64,000 nucleotides of DNA from Streptomyces sp. NRRL F-6492. Lineage in GTDB: Bacteria; Actinomycetota; Actinomycetes; Streptomycetales; Streptomycetaceae. A program made the position numbers and the translations under genes. The stretch's first letter is position 1, and each line of letters begins with the position of its first letter. The notes below the pieces were generated by a model. The model was not told the DNA's origin and did no database searches. It worked only from the letters and a program-made list of their open reading frames with translations. This document shows positions 33,381-42,171 of the stretch, one piece after another. The stretch is from positions 1 to 64,000 of the forward strand of contig NZ_LGEG01000103.1 of NCBI RefSeq assembly GCF_001280125.1. The letters run 5' to 3'.

Positions 33381-34767
33381 CCCGCAGCCACTCCCCCAGC
33401 GGCAGCGCGGAGTCGCCGCCCGCGATCCGGGCGACGACCGCCGGGTCCTCCAGGTGGACGGTGCCGGTGGACGGTTCGCGCTCCTTGACGTCGATCACGT
33501 ACGCGTCGAAGAGCTCCCCGATCCGGTCCTTCAGGAGCGCCGCCTCGACGATGTCGACGCTCTCGCGCTCGACGGCGTTGGCGCGGCGCGAGCCCGCGGC
33601 CATCTCGTCGGGGAGGGCGGGCAGCGCGGCCCGCACCCACTCGGGCGGCTCGTCCCCGGCCACCGCCGCCACGCACAGCTCGCTCGCGTACCGGTCGACG
33701 AGCCGGCGCAGCGGGGCGGTGCAGTGGGTGTACTCGTCGGCGACGGCGGCGTGCACGGCCGGGTCGGGGACGTGGCCGTCGGTGAAGACGGTGTACCCGG
33801 CGCCGCGCAGCAGGGTGGTGCACTCCTGGAGGAAGGCGGCGTGGCGCGGGTTCGCCGGGTCGGCGGAGCGGACGACGTCCGCGTACGGGACGTGGTGCGG
33901 CCAGTCGACGCCGAGGGCCTGTGCGGAGCGGCGCAGCCGGGCGACGGCGCCGTCGGGCGCGGTGGGGAGGGTGCGCAGGATGCCGGTGCCGGCGGCGGTC
34001 ATCAGGTCGGCGGCGGCCATGCCGGTGAGCAGGGAGATCTGCGCGTTCCAGCTCTCGGAGGGGAACGGGGCCCGGTAGGCGAGGTCGTAGCCGTGGTCCC
34101 GTTCGACGATCTCCTGCTCGGGGACGTCGAGGGAGATCCCGCCGCGCTCGATCTCGATGGCCTCGCGCAGGCGCCCGATCTCGCGCAGCAGGGCGAGGGG
34201 CTCCTCGGCGGTGCCGGAGTCGAGCTGCCGCTGCACGCGCGCGTAGTCGAGCTTGGCGCGGCTGCGGACGAGGGCGCGGCGGACGTCGGTGGCGACCCTG
34301 CGCCCCTCGGCGTCGAGGTCGATCCGCCACAGCACGGCGGGGCGGACCTCGCCGGGGAGGAGGCTGGCGGCGCCCTCGGAGAGGACGGCGGGGTGGAGGG
34401 GGACCTTGCCGTCGGGGAAGTAGAGGGTGAGGACCCGGCGGTGGGCCTCGGCGTCGAGCGCGGAGCCTGGCGCGACGAAGGCGGCGACGTCGGCGATGGC
34501 GTAGTGGACGCGGTAGCCGCCGTCGGCCCTGCGGGTCAGGTGCAGGGCCTGGTCGAGGTCGGTGGAGGCGGGCGGGTCGACGGTGAGGAACGGCAGGTCG
34601 GTGGCGTCGTGCGCGGGGAGCCGGGGCGCCTTCGCGGCGGCCTCGGCCTCGGCGAGGACGGCGGGCGGGAAGTCCTCGGGGACCGCGAGCTCGGTCCGGA
34701 GTGCGCGCAGGGCGGCCCGCAGGGGAGCCTCGGCTGCGCCGGTCACGTGAAGGGGGCGGCGGGGCAT
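33325..34767 (-). CDS. RNB-domain exoribonuclease (RNase II/R family)
   Basis: A 480-residue protein dominated by a catalytic RNB domain (residues about 55-390). The acidic cluster is visible in LPFLTVDPPASTDLDQALHL, and further hallmark blocks are YFPDGKVPLHPAVLSEGAAS, LLTGMAAADLM and YTHCTAPLRRLVDRYASEL. Cold-shock and C-terminal S1 domains are reduced compared with RNase R; this short form is standard in actinobacteria. It degrades RNA 3' to 5'. Its 3' end overlaps the convergent membrane-protein gene. Confidence 0.92.
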   Translation of the reverse strand: MPRRPLHVTGAAEAPLRAALRALRTELAVPEDFPPAVLAEAEAAAKAPRLPAHDATDLPFLTVDPPASTDLDQALHLTRRADGGYRVHYAIADVAAFVAPGSALDAEAHRRVLTLYFPDGKVPLHPAVLSEGAASLLPGEVRPAVLWRIDLDAEGRRVATDVRRALVRSRAKLDYARVQRQLDSGTAEEPLALLREIGRLREAIEIERGGISLDVPEQEIVERDHGYDLAYRAPFPSESWNAQISLLTGMAAADLMTAAGTGILRTLPTAPDGAVARLRRSAQALGVDWPHHVPYADVVRSADPANPRHAAFLQECTTLLRGAGYTVFTDGHVPDPAVHAAVADEYTHCTAPLRRLVDRYASELCVAAVAGDEPPEWVRAALPALPDEMAAGSRRANAVERESVDIVEAALLKDRIGELFDAYVIDVKEREPSTGTVHLEDPAVVARIAGGDSALPLGEWLRVRLAEADPGRAKVLFEPV

Positions 34768-34880
34768 GGACCGAGCGTAGGGGGCGGGGGCGGGCGCGTC
34801 ACGTCGGCGCGGGTTCGCGGCCCGGGGCACCGCGGCGCGACGTCGCGATCCGGCGGCGCCTCGCGGCGCGCTGCCGCCCC

Positions 34881-34932
34881 GCGGTCCGGCGGCGTTCGCA
34901 CGTCGGCGGCGTTCGCGGTCCGGCGGCGCTTT
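34881..34932. repeat. Short GGCGGCGTTCGC repeats upstream of yaaA
   Basis: About three imperfect 17-bp units of the form GTCCGGCGGCGTTCGC lie in the 222-bp divergent gap between the RNB gene and yaaA. They may be simple expansion; no regulator is known. Confidence 0.5.
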
Positions 34933-34989
34933 GTAGGCTGGACGGCCGGGGCCGCACCCCCGCCCCCGTACGTACGAAGGAGAACCACC

Positions 34990-35757
34990 GTGCTCGTGCT
35001 GTTGCCGCCCTCCGAAGGCAAGGCTCCGTCGGGGAGCGGGGCGCCCCTCAAGCCGGAGTCGCTGTCCCTGCCGGGGCTCGCGCAGGCGCGGGCGGCGGTC
35101 CTGGACGAGCTGGTCGAGCTGTGCGTCGCCGACGAGGAGAAGGCGCGCGAGGTGCTCGGTCTGAGCGAGGGGCTGCGCGGCGAGGTCGCGAAGAACGCCG
35201 AGCTGCGGACGGCCGGCGCGCGTCCGGCCGGGGAGGTCTACACCGGCGTCCTGTACGACGCGCTGGGTCTGGCGACCCTGGACGCGGCGGCCCGGGAGCG
35301 GGCCGGGGACGCGCTCCTCGTCTTCTCCGGCCTGTGGGGCGCCGTGAAGGTGACCGACCGCATCCCGTCGTACCGCTGCTCGATGGGGATCAGGCTGCCG
35401 GGCCTCGGCGCGCTGGGCGCGTACTGGCGGGGCGCGATGGCCTCCGTGCTGCCCGGGGCGGCCGGGGACGGGCTCGTCCTGGACCTGCGCTCGTCGGCGT
35501 ACGCGACGGCGTGGCGGCCGAAGGGCGAGGTGGCGGCGCGGACGGCGACGGTACGGGTGCTGCACGCGCCGACCCGGAAGGTGGTCAGCCACTTCAACAA
35601 GGCGACGAAGGGCCGGATCGTGCGGAGCCTCCTGGAGGCGGGCGCGGAGCCGGCCACCCCGGCGGAGCTGGTGGAGGCGCTGCGGGACCTGCGGTACGTG
35701 GTGGAGGAGGGCGGGAAGGCGGGGGCGCTCGACGTCCTGGTGGACGAGATCCACTGA
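34990..35757 (+). CDS. yaaA: Peroxide stress protein YaaA (DUF328/UPF0246)
   Basis: A 255-residue cytosolic protein of the YaaA family, which lowers free iron damage under H2O2 stress in E. coli. Conserved features are the start LVLLPPSEGKA, the middle LLVFSGLWGAVKVTDRIPSYRCSM and the C-terminal HFNKATKGRIVR. GTG 34990 has AAGGAG 6 nt upstream. It lies upstream of eda with a 62-bp gap containing inverted repeats. Confidence 0.92.
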   Translation: MLVLLPPSEGKAPSGSGAPLKPESLSLPGLAQARAAVLDELVELCVADEEKAREVLGLSEGLRGEVAKNAELRTAGARPAGEVYTGVLYDALGLATLDAAARERAGDALLVFSGLWGAVKVTDRIPSYRCSMGIRLPGLGALGAYWRGAMASVLPGAAGDGLVLDLRSSAYATAWRPKGEVAARTATVRVLHAPTRKVVSHFNKATKGRIVRSLLEAGAEPATPAELVEALRDLRYVVEEGGKAGALDVLVDEIH

Positions 35758-35761
35758 CTCT

Positions 35762-35790
35762 CGTTGCATTCTCCGCAACGCTCGTTGCGG
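35762..35790 (+). promoter_or_regulatory. CGTTGC/GCAACG operator-like cluster before eda
   Basis: CCGCAACG-CT-CGTTGCGG (35773-35790) is a perfect 8-bp-arm palindrome. A further CGTTGC half-site at 35762 pairs with GCAACG at 35775-35780. The cluster lies 30 bp before eda; a dimeric regulator is likely. Confidence 0.6.
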
Positions 35791-35819
35791 CTGGCGCTCG
35801 CCCTCGACAGGATGAGGCC

Positions 35820-36461
35820 ATGACGAGCGTGTTCGACCTTGCCCCGGAAGCCCCCGTCGTCCCCGTGGTGGTGATCGAGGACGCCGCCGACGCGGTCCCC
35901 CTGGCCCGCGCCCTGGTGGCCGGCGGGCTGCCGCTGATCGAGGTCACCCTGCGGACCCCGGCCGCGCTCGACGCCCTGCGGGCGATCGCGGACGGGGTGC
36001 CGGAGGCGGTCGTCGGCGCCGGGACCGTCGTCTCGGTGGCCGGGGTCGCGGACGCGGTCGGCGCCGGGGCCCGGTTCCTGGTCAGCCCCGGCTGGACCGG
36101 CCGGCTCCTCGGCGCGATGCGGGAGTCGGGCGTGCCCTTCCTGCCGGGCGTCTCGACGGTCTCGGAGGTCGTGGCGCTGCTCGAACGGGGCGTGGACGCC
36201 ATGAAGTTCTTCCCGGCGGAGGCGGCGGGCGGCGTCCCGTACCTGAAGTCCCTCGCGGGCCCGCTCCCGCAGGCCCGCTTCTGCCCGACCGGCGGCGTCT
36301 CGCCCGCCTCGGCCCCCGCCTACCTCGCCCTGCCGAACGTCGGCTGCGTCGGCGGCACGTGGATGCTGCCGCCCGACGCCCTCGCGGCCCGCGACTGGGC
36401 CCGGGTCGAGTCGCTCGCGCGCGGGGCGGCGGCCCTGCGGGCGCCCGTCAGCGGCCGGTGA
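35820..36461 (+). CDS. eda: KDPG/KHG aldolase
   Basis: A 213-residue class I aldolase that splits 2-keto-3-deoxy-6-phosphogluconate into pyruvate and glyceraldehyde 3-phosphate; 4-hydroxy-2-oxoglutarate can also be a substrate. E41 in LIEVTLRTP and the Schiff-base Lys K129 in DAMKFFPAEAAGG are in place, with the phosphate-binding FCPTGGVS. It overlaps the convergent GNAT gene by 14 bp. No edd is nearby, so it may act in sugar-acid catabolism rather than a full Entner-Doudoroff route. Confidence 0.94.
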   Translation: MTSVFDLAPEAPVVPVVVIEDAADAVPLARALVAGGLPLIEVTLRTPAALDALRAIADGVPEAVVGAGTVVSVAGVADAVGAGARFLVSPGWTGRLLGAMRESGVPFLPGVSTVSEVVALLERGVDAMKFFPAEAAGGVPYLKSLAGPLPQARFCPTGGVSPASAPAYLALPNVGCVGGTWMLPPDALAARDWARVESLARGAAALRAPVSGR

Positions 36462-37296
36462 ACGCGACGGTCAGGTGGTCGGTCACCGGGCGGTAGCCGA
36501 GCCGTCGGTACAGGGCGTTGCTGGTGGGGTTGGCCAGGTCCGTGAAGAGCAGGACCTGCGCGGCCCCGGCGTCCCGGGCGGCGCGGGTGACCGCGGTGGT
36601 GACCCCGGCGGCGTACCCGCGTCCGCGGGCGGCGGGCGGGGTGTAGACGAGGTGGACGCGGGACTGGCCCTCGGTCACGGGCGAGAAGCAGGCCATGGAG
36701 ACGGGCCGTCCGTCGGCCTCTTCCGCTTCCGTTTCCGTTTCCGCTTCCGCTTCCGCTTCCCAGAGCAGCATCCGACCGTCGGAGATCCGCTTCGTGACGG
36801 GCCCGGTGCAGTCCTCCCCCGGCTCCTCGCCGAGGTCGCGGACGAACTCCCGTGCCCAGGCGGCGGCGAGGGGTACGTCGGCGGCGGTGGCGAGGCGGGC
36901 GCGTCCTGCGGGGGCGGGGTCCGGCGGGGTGAGCGTGCCGAGCCGGAAGAGCCGCATCCGGAAGGTGGCGGTCCAGGGGCGTCCGGTGGCCTCCGCGAAC
37001 GCCTCGACGGCCGCCGTCTCGCCTCGCAGGGCGGTCACCCCTTCGCCCCCGAAGAGGTCCGGCAGGGAGGCGAGGGCGCGGGCCGCCTCGGGCGTCACCG
37101 TCCCGAAGACCGGCTTCCCCGGCTCGGTCACCACGAGCACCCCGGTGACCCGCCCGTCCGGCTCGGTCCACCAGCCGAGCCGCCCGGCGGTGTCCACGAG
37201 CGTGAGCACGCCGGTGTTGCGGGCGGGCTCGGCGGACAGCAGGGCTCCGGCGGCCGCGCGGAAGGCGGCGGGGTCCTCGGTGAAGTGCCAGGTCAT
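36448..37296 (-). CDS. GNAT-family N-acetyltransferase with Glu/Ala microsatellite insert
   Basis: A 282-residue protein. The C-terminal GNAT core has VHLVYTPPAARGRGYAAGVT (acetyl-CoA loop with R-x-x-G-x-A/G) and FTDLANPTSNALYRRLGYRP. The N-terminal half resembles a degenerate second GNAT domain, as in the DUF4081-like two-domain proteins. Between strands lies EAEAEAETETEAEEA, coded by a GCTTCC hexamer tandem repeat at 36721-36760, probably length-variable. ATG 37296 gives the natural start MTWHFTEDP. The substrate is unknown. Confidence 0.9.
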   Translation of the reverse strand: MTWHFTEDPAAFRAAAGALLSAEPARNTGVLTLVDTAGRLGWWTEPDGRVTGVLVVTEPGKPVFGTVTPEAARALASLPDLFGGEGVTALRGETAAVEAFAEATGRPWTATFRMRLFRLGTLTPPDPAPAGRARLATAADVPLAAAWAREFVRDLGEEPGEDCTGPVTKRISDGRMLLWEAEAEAETETEAEEADGRPVSMACFSPVTEGQSRVHLVYTPPAARGRGYAAGVTTAVTRAARDAGAAQVLLFTDLANPTSNALYRRLGYRPVTDHLTVAFTGR

Positions 37297-37349
37297 GGAC
37301 GGTGATGGTGGTACGGGGGCGGGTCTCCCCGCCACCCGTTTTCCCCGTC

Positions 37350-38915
37350 CTACCTGAGGTGCGAGGTGTCGTTGAGGAGGCGTACGGAGGCGTTGCCGTC
37401 CGCGTAGTAGGCGACGGCCGAGAGCGAGGCGGCCGACAGCTCCATGCGGAACAGGGACTCCGGCGGGGCGCCGAGGGCGAGCCGGACCAGGGTCTTGATG
37501 GGCGTGACGTGGGTGACGAGGAGGACGGTGCGGCCCGCGTGGGCGGCGGTCAGCCGGTCCCGGGCGGCGGCGACGCGCCGGGCGACGGTCGCGAAGCTCT
37601 CGCCGCCGCCGGTCGGCGCGGCCTTCGGGGAGGCCAGCCAGGCGTCGAGGTCCTCGGGGTACCGCTCGCGGACCTCGCCGAAGGTCAGCCCCTCCCAGGC
37701 GCCGAAGTCGGTCTCCCGCAGGCCCTGTTCGATCCGCACGTCGAGCCCGAGGCGGGCGGCGACGGCGGCGGCGGTCTGGCGGCAGCGGGTCAGGGGCGAG
37801 CTGACGATCTCCTGGACCGTGCCCCGGGCGGCGAGCGCGGCGGCCACGGCCTCGGCCTGCCGCAGCCCGGCCGCCGACAGCTCGGGGTCGGTCCCGCCGC
37901 TCCCGGAGAACCGCTTCTCGGGCGTGAGCGCGGTCTCCCCGTGCCGCAGCAGCACGAAGGTCGCGGGCACGCCCATGTCGGGTCCGGACCAGCCCTGCTG
38001 GGAGGTGCCGCGCGGCTGTACGGAGGCGGGGGCGGAAGCGGAGGCGTCGGCCCGCGTGGCGCCGGTACCAGTGCCGGTACCAGTGCCGATGCCGGTACCG
38101 GTGCCGGTGCCGGTGCCGGTGTCAGTACCAGTACCGGCCACGACAGTCGTGTCCGCCGCGTGGCCCGTCGGCGCCAGGACGCCCGCCTCGGCCTCGAAGT
38201 CGCCCGAGGCGACCGGGGTGGACGAGGTCACGGTGACCTCGTCGGCGCCGAACAGGCCGTCGTCCGTGGTGGGCCAGGCACCCGCGCCCGCGCTCGTGCC
38301 CGCGCTCGTACTCGTAGCGGCGCCGGTTGTCGCCGGGCCGGAGGTCCCGGCAGCCGGGGAGCCGGACAGTGCCGCCCGCGCCCGCGCCGCCCCCGCCCGC
38401 GCGTCGCCGGGCGGGCCCGACGGGGGCGGGGCGGCGGCGTTGCGGGCGGCCGAGGCGTCCAGGGCCGCCGTGGAGCCGGAGGGCTCCCACTGGCGGCCGA
38501 GCCGCCCCGCGTCCATCGCCTCGTTCGCGAGCCGGTCCGCGTGCTTGTTCCGTTCGCGCGGGATCCACTCGTAGCGGACCCGGCCCGCCGGGAAGACCCG
38601 GCCGGCCTCGGCCGCGAGCGGCTTCATGTCCGGGTGCTTGATCTTCCAGCGGCCGGACATCTGCTCGACGACCAGCTTGGAGTCCATGCGGACGTGGACG
38701 ATGGCGTCCGGGAAGAGCTCCCGGGCCGTCTTCAGGCCCGCGACCAGGCCCTTGTACTCGGCGACGTTGTTCGTCGCCACACCGATGTACTCGGCGGCCT
38801 CGGCGAGCGTCTCGCCCGTCACCGCGTCCAGGACCACGGCCCCGTACCCGGCGGGCCCCGGGTTGCCCCGGGAACCCCCGTCCGCCTCGACGACGAGCTC
38901 GCGCGCGGAGGTCAT
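37350..38915 (-). CDS. Bifunctional RNase H / acid phosphatase (Rv2228c type)
   Basis: A 521-residue fusion. RNase HI domain at residues 1-135: D12 in EADGGSRGNPG, E53 in NNVAEYKGL, D78 in VRMDSKLV. The C-terminal histidine phosphatase domain from about residue 318 has LLRHGETAL and THVTPIKT. In mycobacteria the equivalent acts as RNase H and as alpha-ribazole/acid phosphatase. The ~180-residue linker is low-complexity and includes an alternating Gly-Thr stretch coded by 6-bp repeats near 38061-38137, longer than usual. The start codon overlaps the stop of the zinc-ribbon gene (TAATG). Confidence 0.94.
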   Translation of the reverse strand: MTSARELVVEADGGSRGNPGPAGYGAVVLDAVTGETLAEAAEYIGVATNNVAEYKGLVAGLKTARELFPDAIVHVRMDSKLVVEQMSGRWKIKHPDMKPLAAEAGRVFPAGRVRYEWIPRERNKHADRLANEAMDAGRLGRQWEPSGSTAALDASAARNAAAPPPSGPPGDARAGAARARAALSGSPAAGTSGPATTGAATSTSAGTSAGAGAWPTTDDGLFGADEVTVTSSTPVASGDFEAEAGVLAPTGHAADTTVVAGTGTDTGTGTGTGTGIGTGTGTGTGATRADASASAPASVQPRGTSQQGWSGPDMGVPATFVLLRHGETALTPEKRFSGSGGTDPELSAAGLRQAEAVAAALAARGTVQEIVSSPLTRCRQTAAAVAARLGLDVRIEQGLRETDFGAWEGLTFGEVRERYPEDLDAWLASPKAAPTGGGESFATVARRVAAARDRLTAAHAGRTVLLVTHVTPIKTLVRLALGAPPESLFRMELSAASLSAVAYYADGNASVRLLNDTSHLR

Positions 38916-39658
38916 TACAGGCCGGACTCCGAGGTGCGGACGAGGATCCGGCGGCAGTTCTCGCACCGGACGACCGTGTCCCTGGCGGCGGCGCGGACCT
39001 CGTTGAGCTCGGTGATGTTGAGCTCGATGTGGCAGCCCTCGCACTTGCGCTGGTAGAGCCGGGCCGCGCCCACGCCGCCCTGCTGCTCGCGCAGCTTCTC
39101 GTACAGCTTGAGCAGGTCGGCCGGGACGGAGCCCGCGACGAGCTCGCGCTCCTTGGTGACGGAGGCGGCCTCGGCGTCCAGCTCGGCCTGGGCGGCGTCG
39201 CGGCGGGCGGTGGCGTCGTCGGTCTTGGCCTGGACGGCGGAGACCCGCTCGGTCAGCTCGGCCAGGCGCTCCTGGACCGACTCGCGGCGCTCCATGACCT
39301 CCAGGACGATCTCCTCCAGGTCGCCCTGGCGCTTGGCGAGGGAGACGATCTCGCGCTGGAGGTTCTCCAGGTCCTTCGGGGAGGAGACGGCGCCGGAGTC
39401 GAGGCGCTGCTGGTCGCGCGCGGCGCGCTGGCGGACCTGGTCGACGTCCTGCTCGGCCTTGGTCTGCTCGCGGCCGCAGTCGCTCTCCTCGGTCTGCGCG
39501 GCGACGAGCAGGTCGCGCAGCTGGGTGAGGTCCTTGGTGAGCGCCTCGATCTCGGCGTGCTCGGGCAGCGAGCGGCGCTTGTGGGCGAGCTGCTGGAGGC
39601 GGGTGTCCAGGGCCTGGACGTCGAGGAGGCGGATCTGGTCGGCGGGCGCGGCGTTCAG
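38915..39658 (-). CDS. C4-type zinc-ribbon coiled-coil protein (CdsZ-like)
   Basis: A 247-residue protein. A long N-terminal coiled coil (EIEALTKDLTQLRDLLVAAQ and onwards) ends in a zinc ribbon with CEGC and CENC pairs (about residues 205-235), as in the actinobacterial CT398/CdsZ-like family placed between Nif3 and RNase H genes. No ATG, GTG or TTG gives the conserved N-terminus NAAPADQIRLLDVQ; the codon in that place is CTG at 39658. It has GGAG 8 nt upstream and overlaps the upstream gene's TGA as CTGA. CTG is therefore the probable start. Confidence 0.88.
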   Translation of the reverse strand: MNAAPADQIRLLDVQALDTRLQQLAHKRRSLPEHAEIEALTKDLTQLRDLLVAAQTEESDCGREQTKAEQDVDQVRQRAARDQQRLDSGAVSSPKDLENLQREIVSLAKRQGDLEEIVLEVMERRESVQERLAELTERVSAVQAKTDDATARRDAAQAELDAEAASVTKERELVAGSVPADLLKLYEKLREQQGGVGAARLYQRKCEGCHIELNITELNEVRAAARDTVVRCENCRRILVRTSESGL

Positions 39659-40476
39659 TTGGGGGCTCCAGGAGAAGAGGTGTGGTGGAAGGACCAGGGG
39701 TCGGTGACCGTCTTCGAGACGTGGACGCGGAGGTCCCAGCCGTGACGGTCGGAGATCGCGTCGAGCTGCGCGGCGGCCTGCTCGCACCAGGGCCATTCGG
39801 TGGCCCAGTGGGCGGCGTCGACCAGGCCCAGCGGAGTCCGCTGGGTGGCCTCGGAGACCGGGTGGTGGCGCAGGTCGGAGGTGAGGAAGGCGTCCACGCC
39901 CGCGGCCCGCACGGCGTCGAAGAGGCTGTCGCCGGAGCCGCCGCTGACGGCGACCCGGCGCACGGGCATGTCCGGGTCGCCGGCGACCCGGATGCCCTGC
40001 GCGGTGGCGGGCAGCCGCGCGGCGGCGCGGGCGGCGAACTCGGCGAGGGTCTCCGGGCGGTCGAGCTCGCAGATCCGGCCGAGGCCGTTCTCGGGGACGA
40101 GCGGGCCGGTGACGCGCAGGTCGAGGGCGCCGGCGAGGGCGTCGGAGACGCCGGGGTCGGCGGTGTCGGCGTTGGTGTGCGCGACGTGGAGGGCGATGTC
40201 GTTCTTGATGAGGTCGTGCACGACGCGGCCCTTGAAGTGACCGGCCGCGACCGTCGTCGTACCGCGCAGGTAGAGCGGGTGGTGGGTGACGATCAGGTCG
40301 GCGCCGAGGGAGACGGCCTCGTCGGCGATCTCCTGGACGGGGTCGACGGCGAACAGCACGCGGCCGACCCGGGCGTCGGGATCGCCGCAGACGGTGCCGA
40401 CGGCGTCCCACTGCTCGGCCCGGTCGGGCGGCCAGAGGGCGTCGAGCTCGGCGATGACTTCAGACAGACGGGGCAC
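39655..40476 (-). CDS. Nif3-like dinuclear metal centre protein
   Basis: A 273-residue member of the Nif3/YbgI (GTP cyclohydrolase 1 type 2-like) hexameric family. Metal-binding residues are visible in VTHHPLYL, AHTNADTADPG, DLRHHPVSEA and the C-terminal DAAHWATEW. GTG 40476 gives the family start VPRLSEVIAELDALWPP. It is the first gene of a Nif3 - zinc ribbon - RNase H/phosphatase operon joined by 4-bp and 1-bp overlaps. The function of the family is unsettled. Confidence 0.92.
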   Translation of the reverse strand: MPRLSEVIAELDALWPPDRAEQWDAVGTVCGDPDARVGRVLFAVDPVQEIADEAVSLGADLIVTHHPLYLRGTTTVAAGHFKGRVVHDLIKNDIALHVAHTNADTADPGVSDALAGALDLRVTGPLVPENGLGRICELDRPETLAEFAARAAARLPATAQGIRVAGDPDMPVRRVAVSGGSGDSLFDAVRAAGVDAFLTSDLRHHPVSEATQRTPLGLVDAAHWATEWPWCEQAAAQLDAISDRHGWDLRVHVSKTVTDPWSFHHTSSPGAPN

Positions 40477-40806
40477 GGGGGAAAGGCTACCTGTCCCGCG
40501 TGCTCCGCCGCCCTGGCCTGTGGACAACCCCGTCCGGGCTCCGGTCCCTGTGGACGACCCCGCCCCCGCCCCCGGCCCCGGTCCTGGTCCCGCTCCTGGT
40601 GGCACCCCTGGTCGCGCCCCACCGCCGGAGCCGCCGACTCCACTTAGGCTCCCCTTACCCCGGGTCACCGCCGGTCACTCCAGCACACCCGCTCTCTCCC
40701 GCTCAGCAGAAACGCCGGACGGCCACCCTTATGTGTGAAGTGAGCGGGGTCGTGTTGTTCGGCTGGAAGTGCGAAAACTAGCTTCGTCGCCGGAGGTGAC
40801 GAGTCG
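40477..40806. other. Intergenic region, divergent promoter space
   Basis: 330 bp between the Nif3-like gene (-) and the next gene (+). It has a C-rich, repetitive Pro-coding-like stretch near 40505-40620 (TGTGGACGACCCC twice, then CCCCGGTCC units) but no credible gene, RNA or clear promoter element. Confidence 0.6.
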
Positions 40807-41961
40807 ATGACAGCGTGTGCCATCGAGACGACGGCCGAGGACGACGACCGCGAAGGGAAGTACGGCGGGAGCAGCGGCCGGCCGACGGGGTTCACGACCA
40901 CGGCGAACGGCGCGTACGCGGCCGGGCTCGCGGGCGTCGGCGACGCCCTGTACGTGGAGAGGTGGACCCTCGACGGCCCGGAGCCGTACGCCGTGCCGCT
41001 CCCGCTCGACCAGCCGGAGGAGCCGCACACCCAGCTGCTCCCCCTCGCGGACGGCCGGGTCCTCGTCTGCCGCCGCGTGGACGGGCGGCGGCACTCCTTC
41101 TCCCTGCTCTACCCCACCGGCCCGGCCACCGGGGAGCTCCGGCTCGGCTCGGTGGACGCGCCCGGCTCCGAGGGGCTGGTGCTGCTCCCGCCCTCGCCGG
41201 ACGGCATCTGCGCGTACGCGATGTGCGTCGGCCCCGACACCACGACGCTGTGGCTGGTGGCGGGCGGGGCCTTCGGCCCCGAGCGGGTGGCGGAGGTCGC
41301 CGGCCACTGCTCGGGCGGGGTGTGGCTCGACCGCACGGGCCGGATGCTCGCCCTGGACCGGCGGCTCGGCGACGGCCCCGTGAAGGCGGTCGCCGTCGAC
41401 CTGGAGCGGGGCGGGGAGGTGACGCCGCTGCTCCAGATCACCGAGGAGAGCGACGACCGGCTGCTGCTCGCGGACCCGGACAGCGGGCTGCTCCTGATCC
41501 GCTCCGACGCGCCGTCGCCGGGCCACGACCGGCTCGGCTGGGGCGTCCTCGGGAGCCTGCTCCCGGTGCGCTTCCCGGACTGCCTGCGGCTCGACGACGC
41601 GGCGGTGACGCCGTTCGCCGTGCAGCCGGGGCAGGTGCTCATGCCGGAGAACTGCGCGGTGGCGCTGCGGATCGACGCGGCGGCCGGGAGCTGGGTGGGG
41701 ACCTGGCGGCCCTCGTCCCGCCGGATGGACCAGCTGGCGGCCCCGCCGGGCTGGCTGGCCGGCACGGGCCTGTGGACGCCGGGGGGCGTGCTGCGGCTGC
41801 CGTACGCGACGCCGGGGACGCCGTGCGGGCTCGCGGCCCTGGAGCCGCCGCCCGAGCCGGAGCCCGCACCGGAGCCGGTGACGGTCCCCGAGGAGCCCCG
41901 GGTGTGCCGTCCCGTACCGCTTCAGCAGGCTCCCCTGACGGACCGCCGGCCGGCTGACTAG
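40807..41961 (+). CDS. Conserved Streptomyces hypothetical protein, beta-propeller-like
   Basis: A 384-residue protein. The body alternates short strands with Gly/Asp turns (YVERWTLDGPEPYAVPLPLD, VLVCRRVDGRRHSFSLLYPT, GVWLDRTGRMLALDRR), like a WD/TolB-type beta propeller. It has a Pro/Glu-rich C-terminal tail (PPPEPEPAPEPVTVPEEP). No signal peptide or catalytic motif is seen. Function unknown. It precedes a 42-residue ORF. Confidence 0.8.
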   Translation: MTACAIETTAEDDDREGKYGGSSGRPTGFTTTANGAYAAGLAGVGDALYVERWTLDGPEPYAVPLPLDQPEEPHTQLLPLADGRVLVCRRVDGRRHSFSLLYPTGPATGELRLGSVDAPGSEGLVLLPPSPDGICAYAMCVGPDTTTLWLVAGGAFGPERVAEVAGHCSGGVWLDRTGRMLALDRRLGDGPVKAVAVDLERGGEVTPLLQITEESDDRLLLADPDSGLLLIRSDAPSPGHDRLGWGVLGSLLPVRFPDCLRLDDAAVTPFAVQPGQVLMPENCAVALRIDAAAGSWVGTWRPSSRRMDQLAAPPGWLAGTGLWTPGGVLRLPYATPGTPCGLAALEPPPEPEPAPEPVTVPEEPRVCRPVPLQQAPLTDRRPAD

Positions 41962-42008
41962 ACTTTCGGGCCGCACGCAAGAACGATTTCCACGGGGTGA
42001 GTCACAGC

Positions 42009-42137
42009 ATGGAGGAAGTGAACACGGAGGGTGCGCAGTCGCACGGCTCCGGACGGCATCGCGGCGAGGCCTCGCCGGCGGAGGACTCCTCGTCCTCGCC
42101 GCACGGCCGCCACCGCCGCGAACCGGACGCCCAGTGA
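42009..42137 (+). CDS. Short His/Ser/Arg-rich ORF
   Basis: A 42-residue ORF (MEEVNTEGAQSHGSGRHRGE, then two PHGRHRR-like units), 47 bp after the previous stop, with GGGGTGAG upstream. Its codon use is genome-like and a strong terminator follows. Composition is low-complexity, so the call is tentative. Confidence 0.55.
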   Translation: MEEVNTEGAQSHGSGRHRGEASPAEDSSSSPHGRHRREPDAQ

Positions 42138-42171
42138 CCGGGGCGTCCGGTTGACCGGGCGGGCGGAGTGA

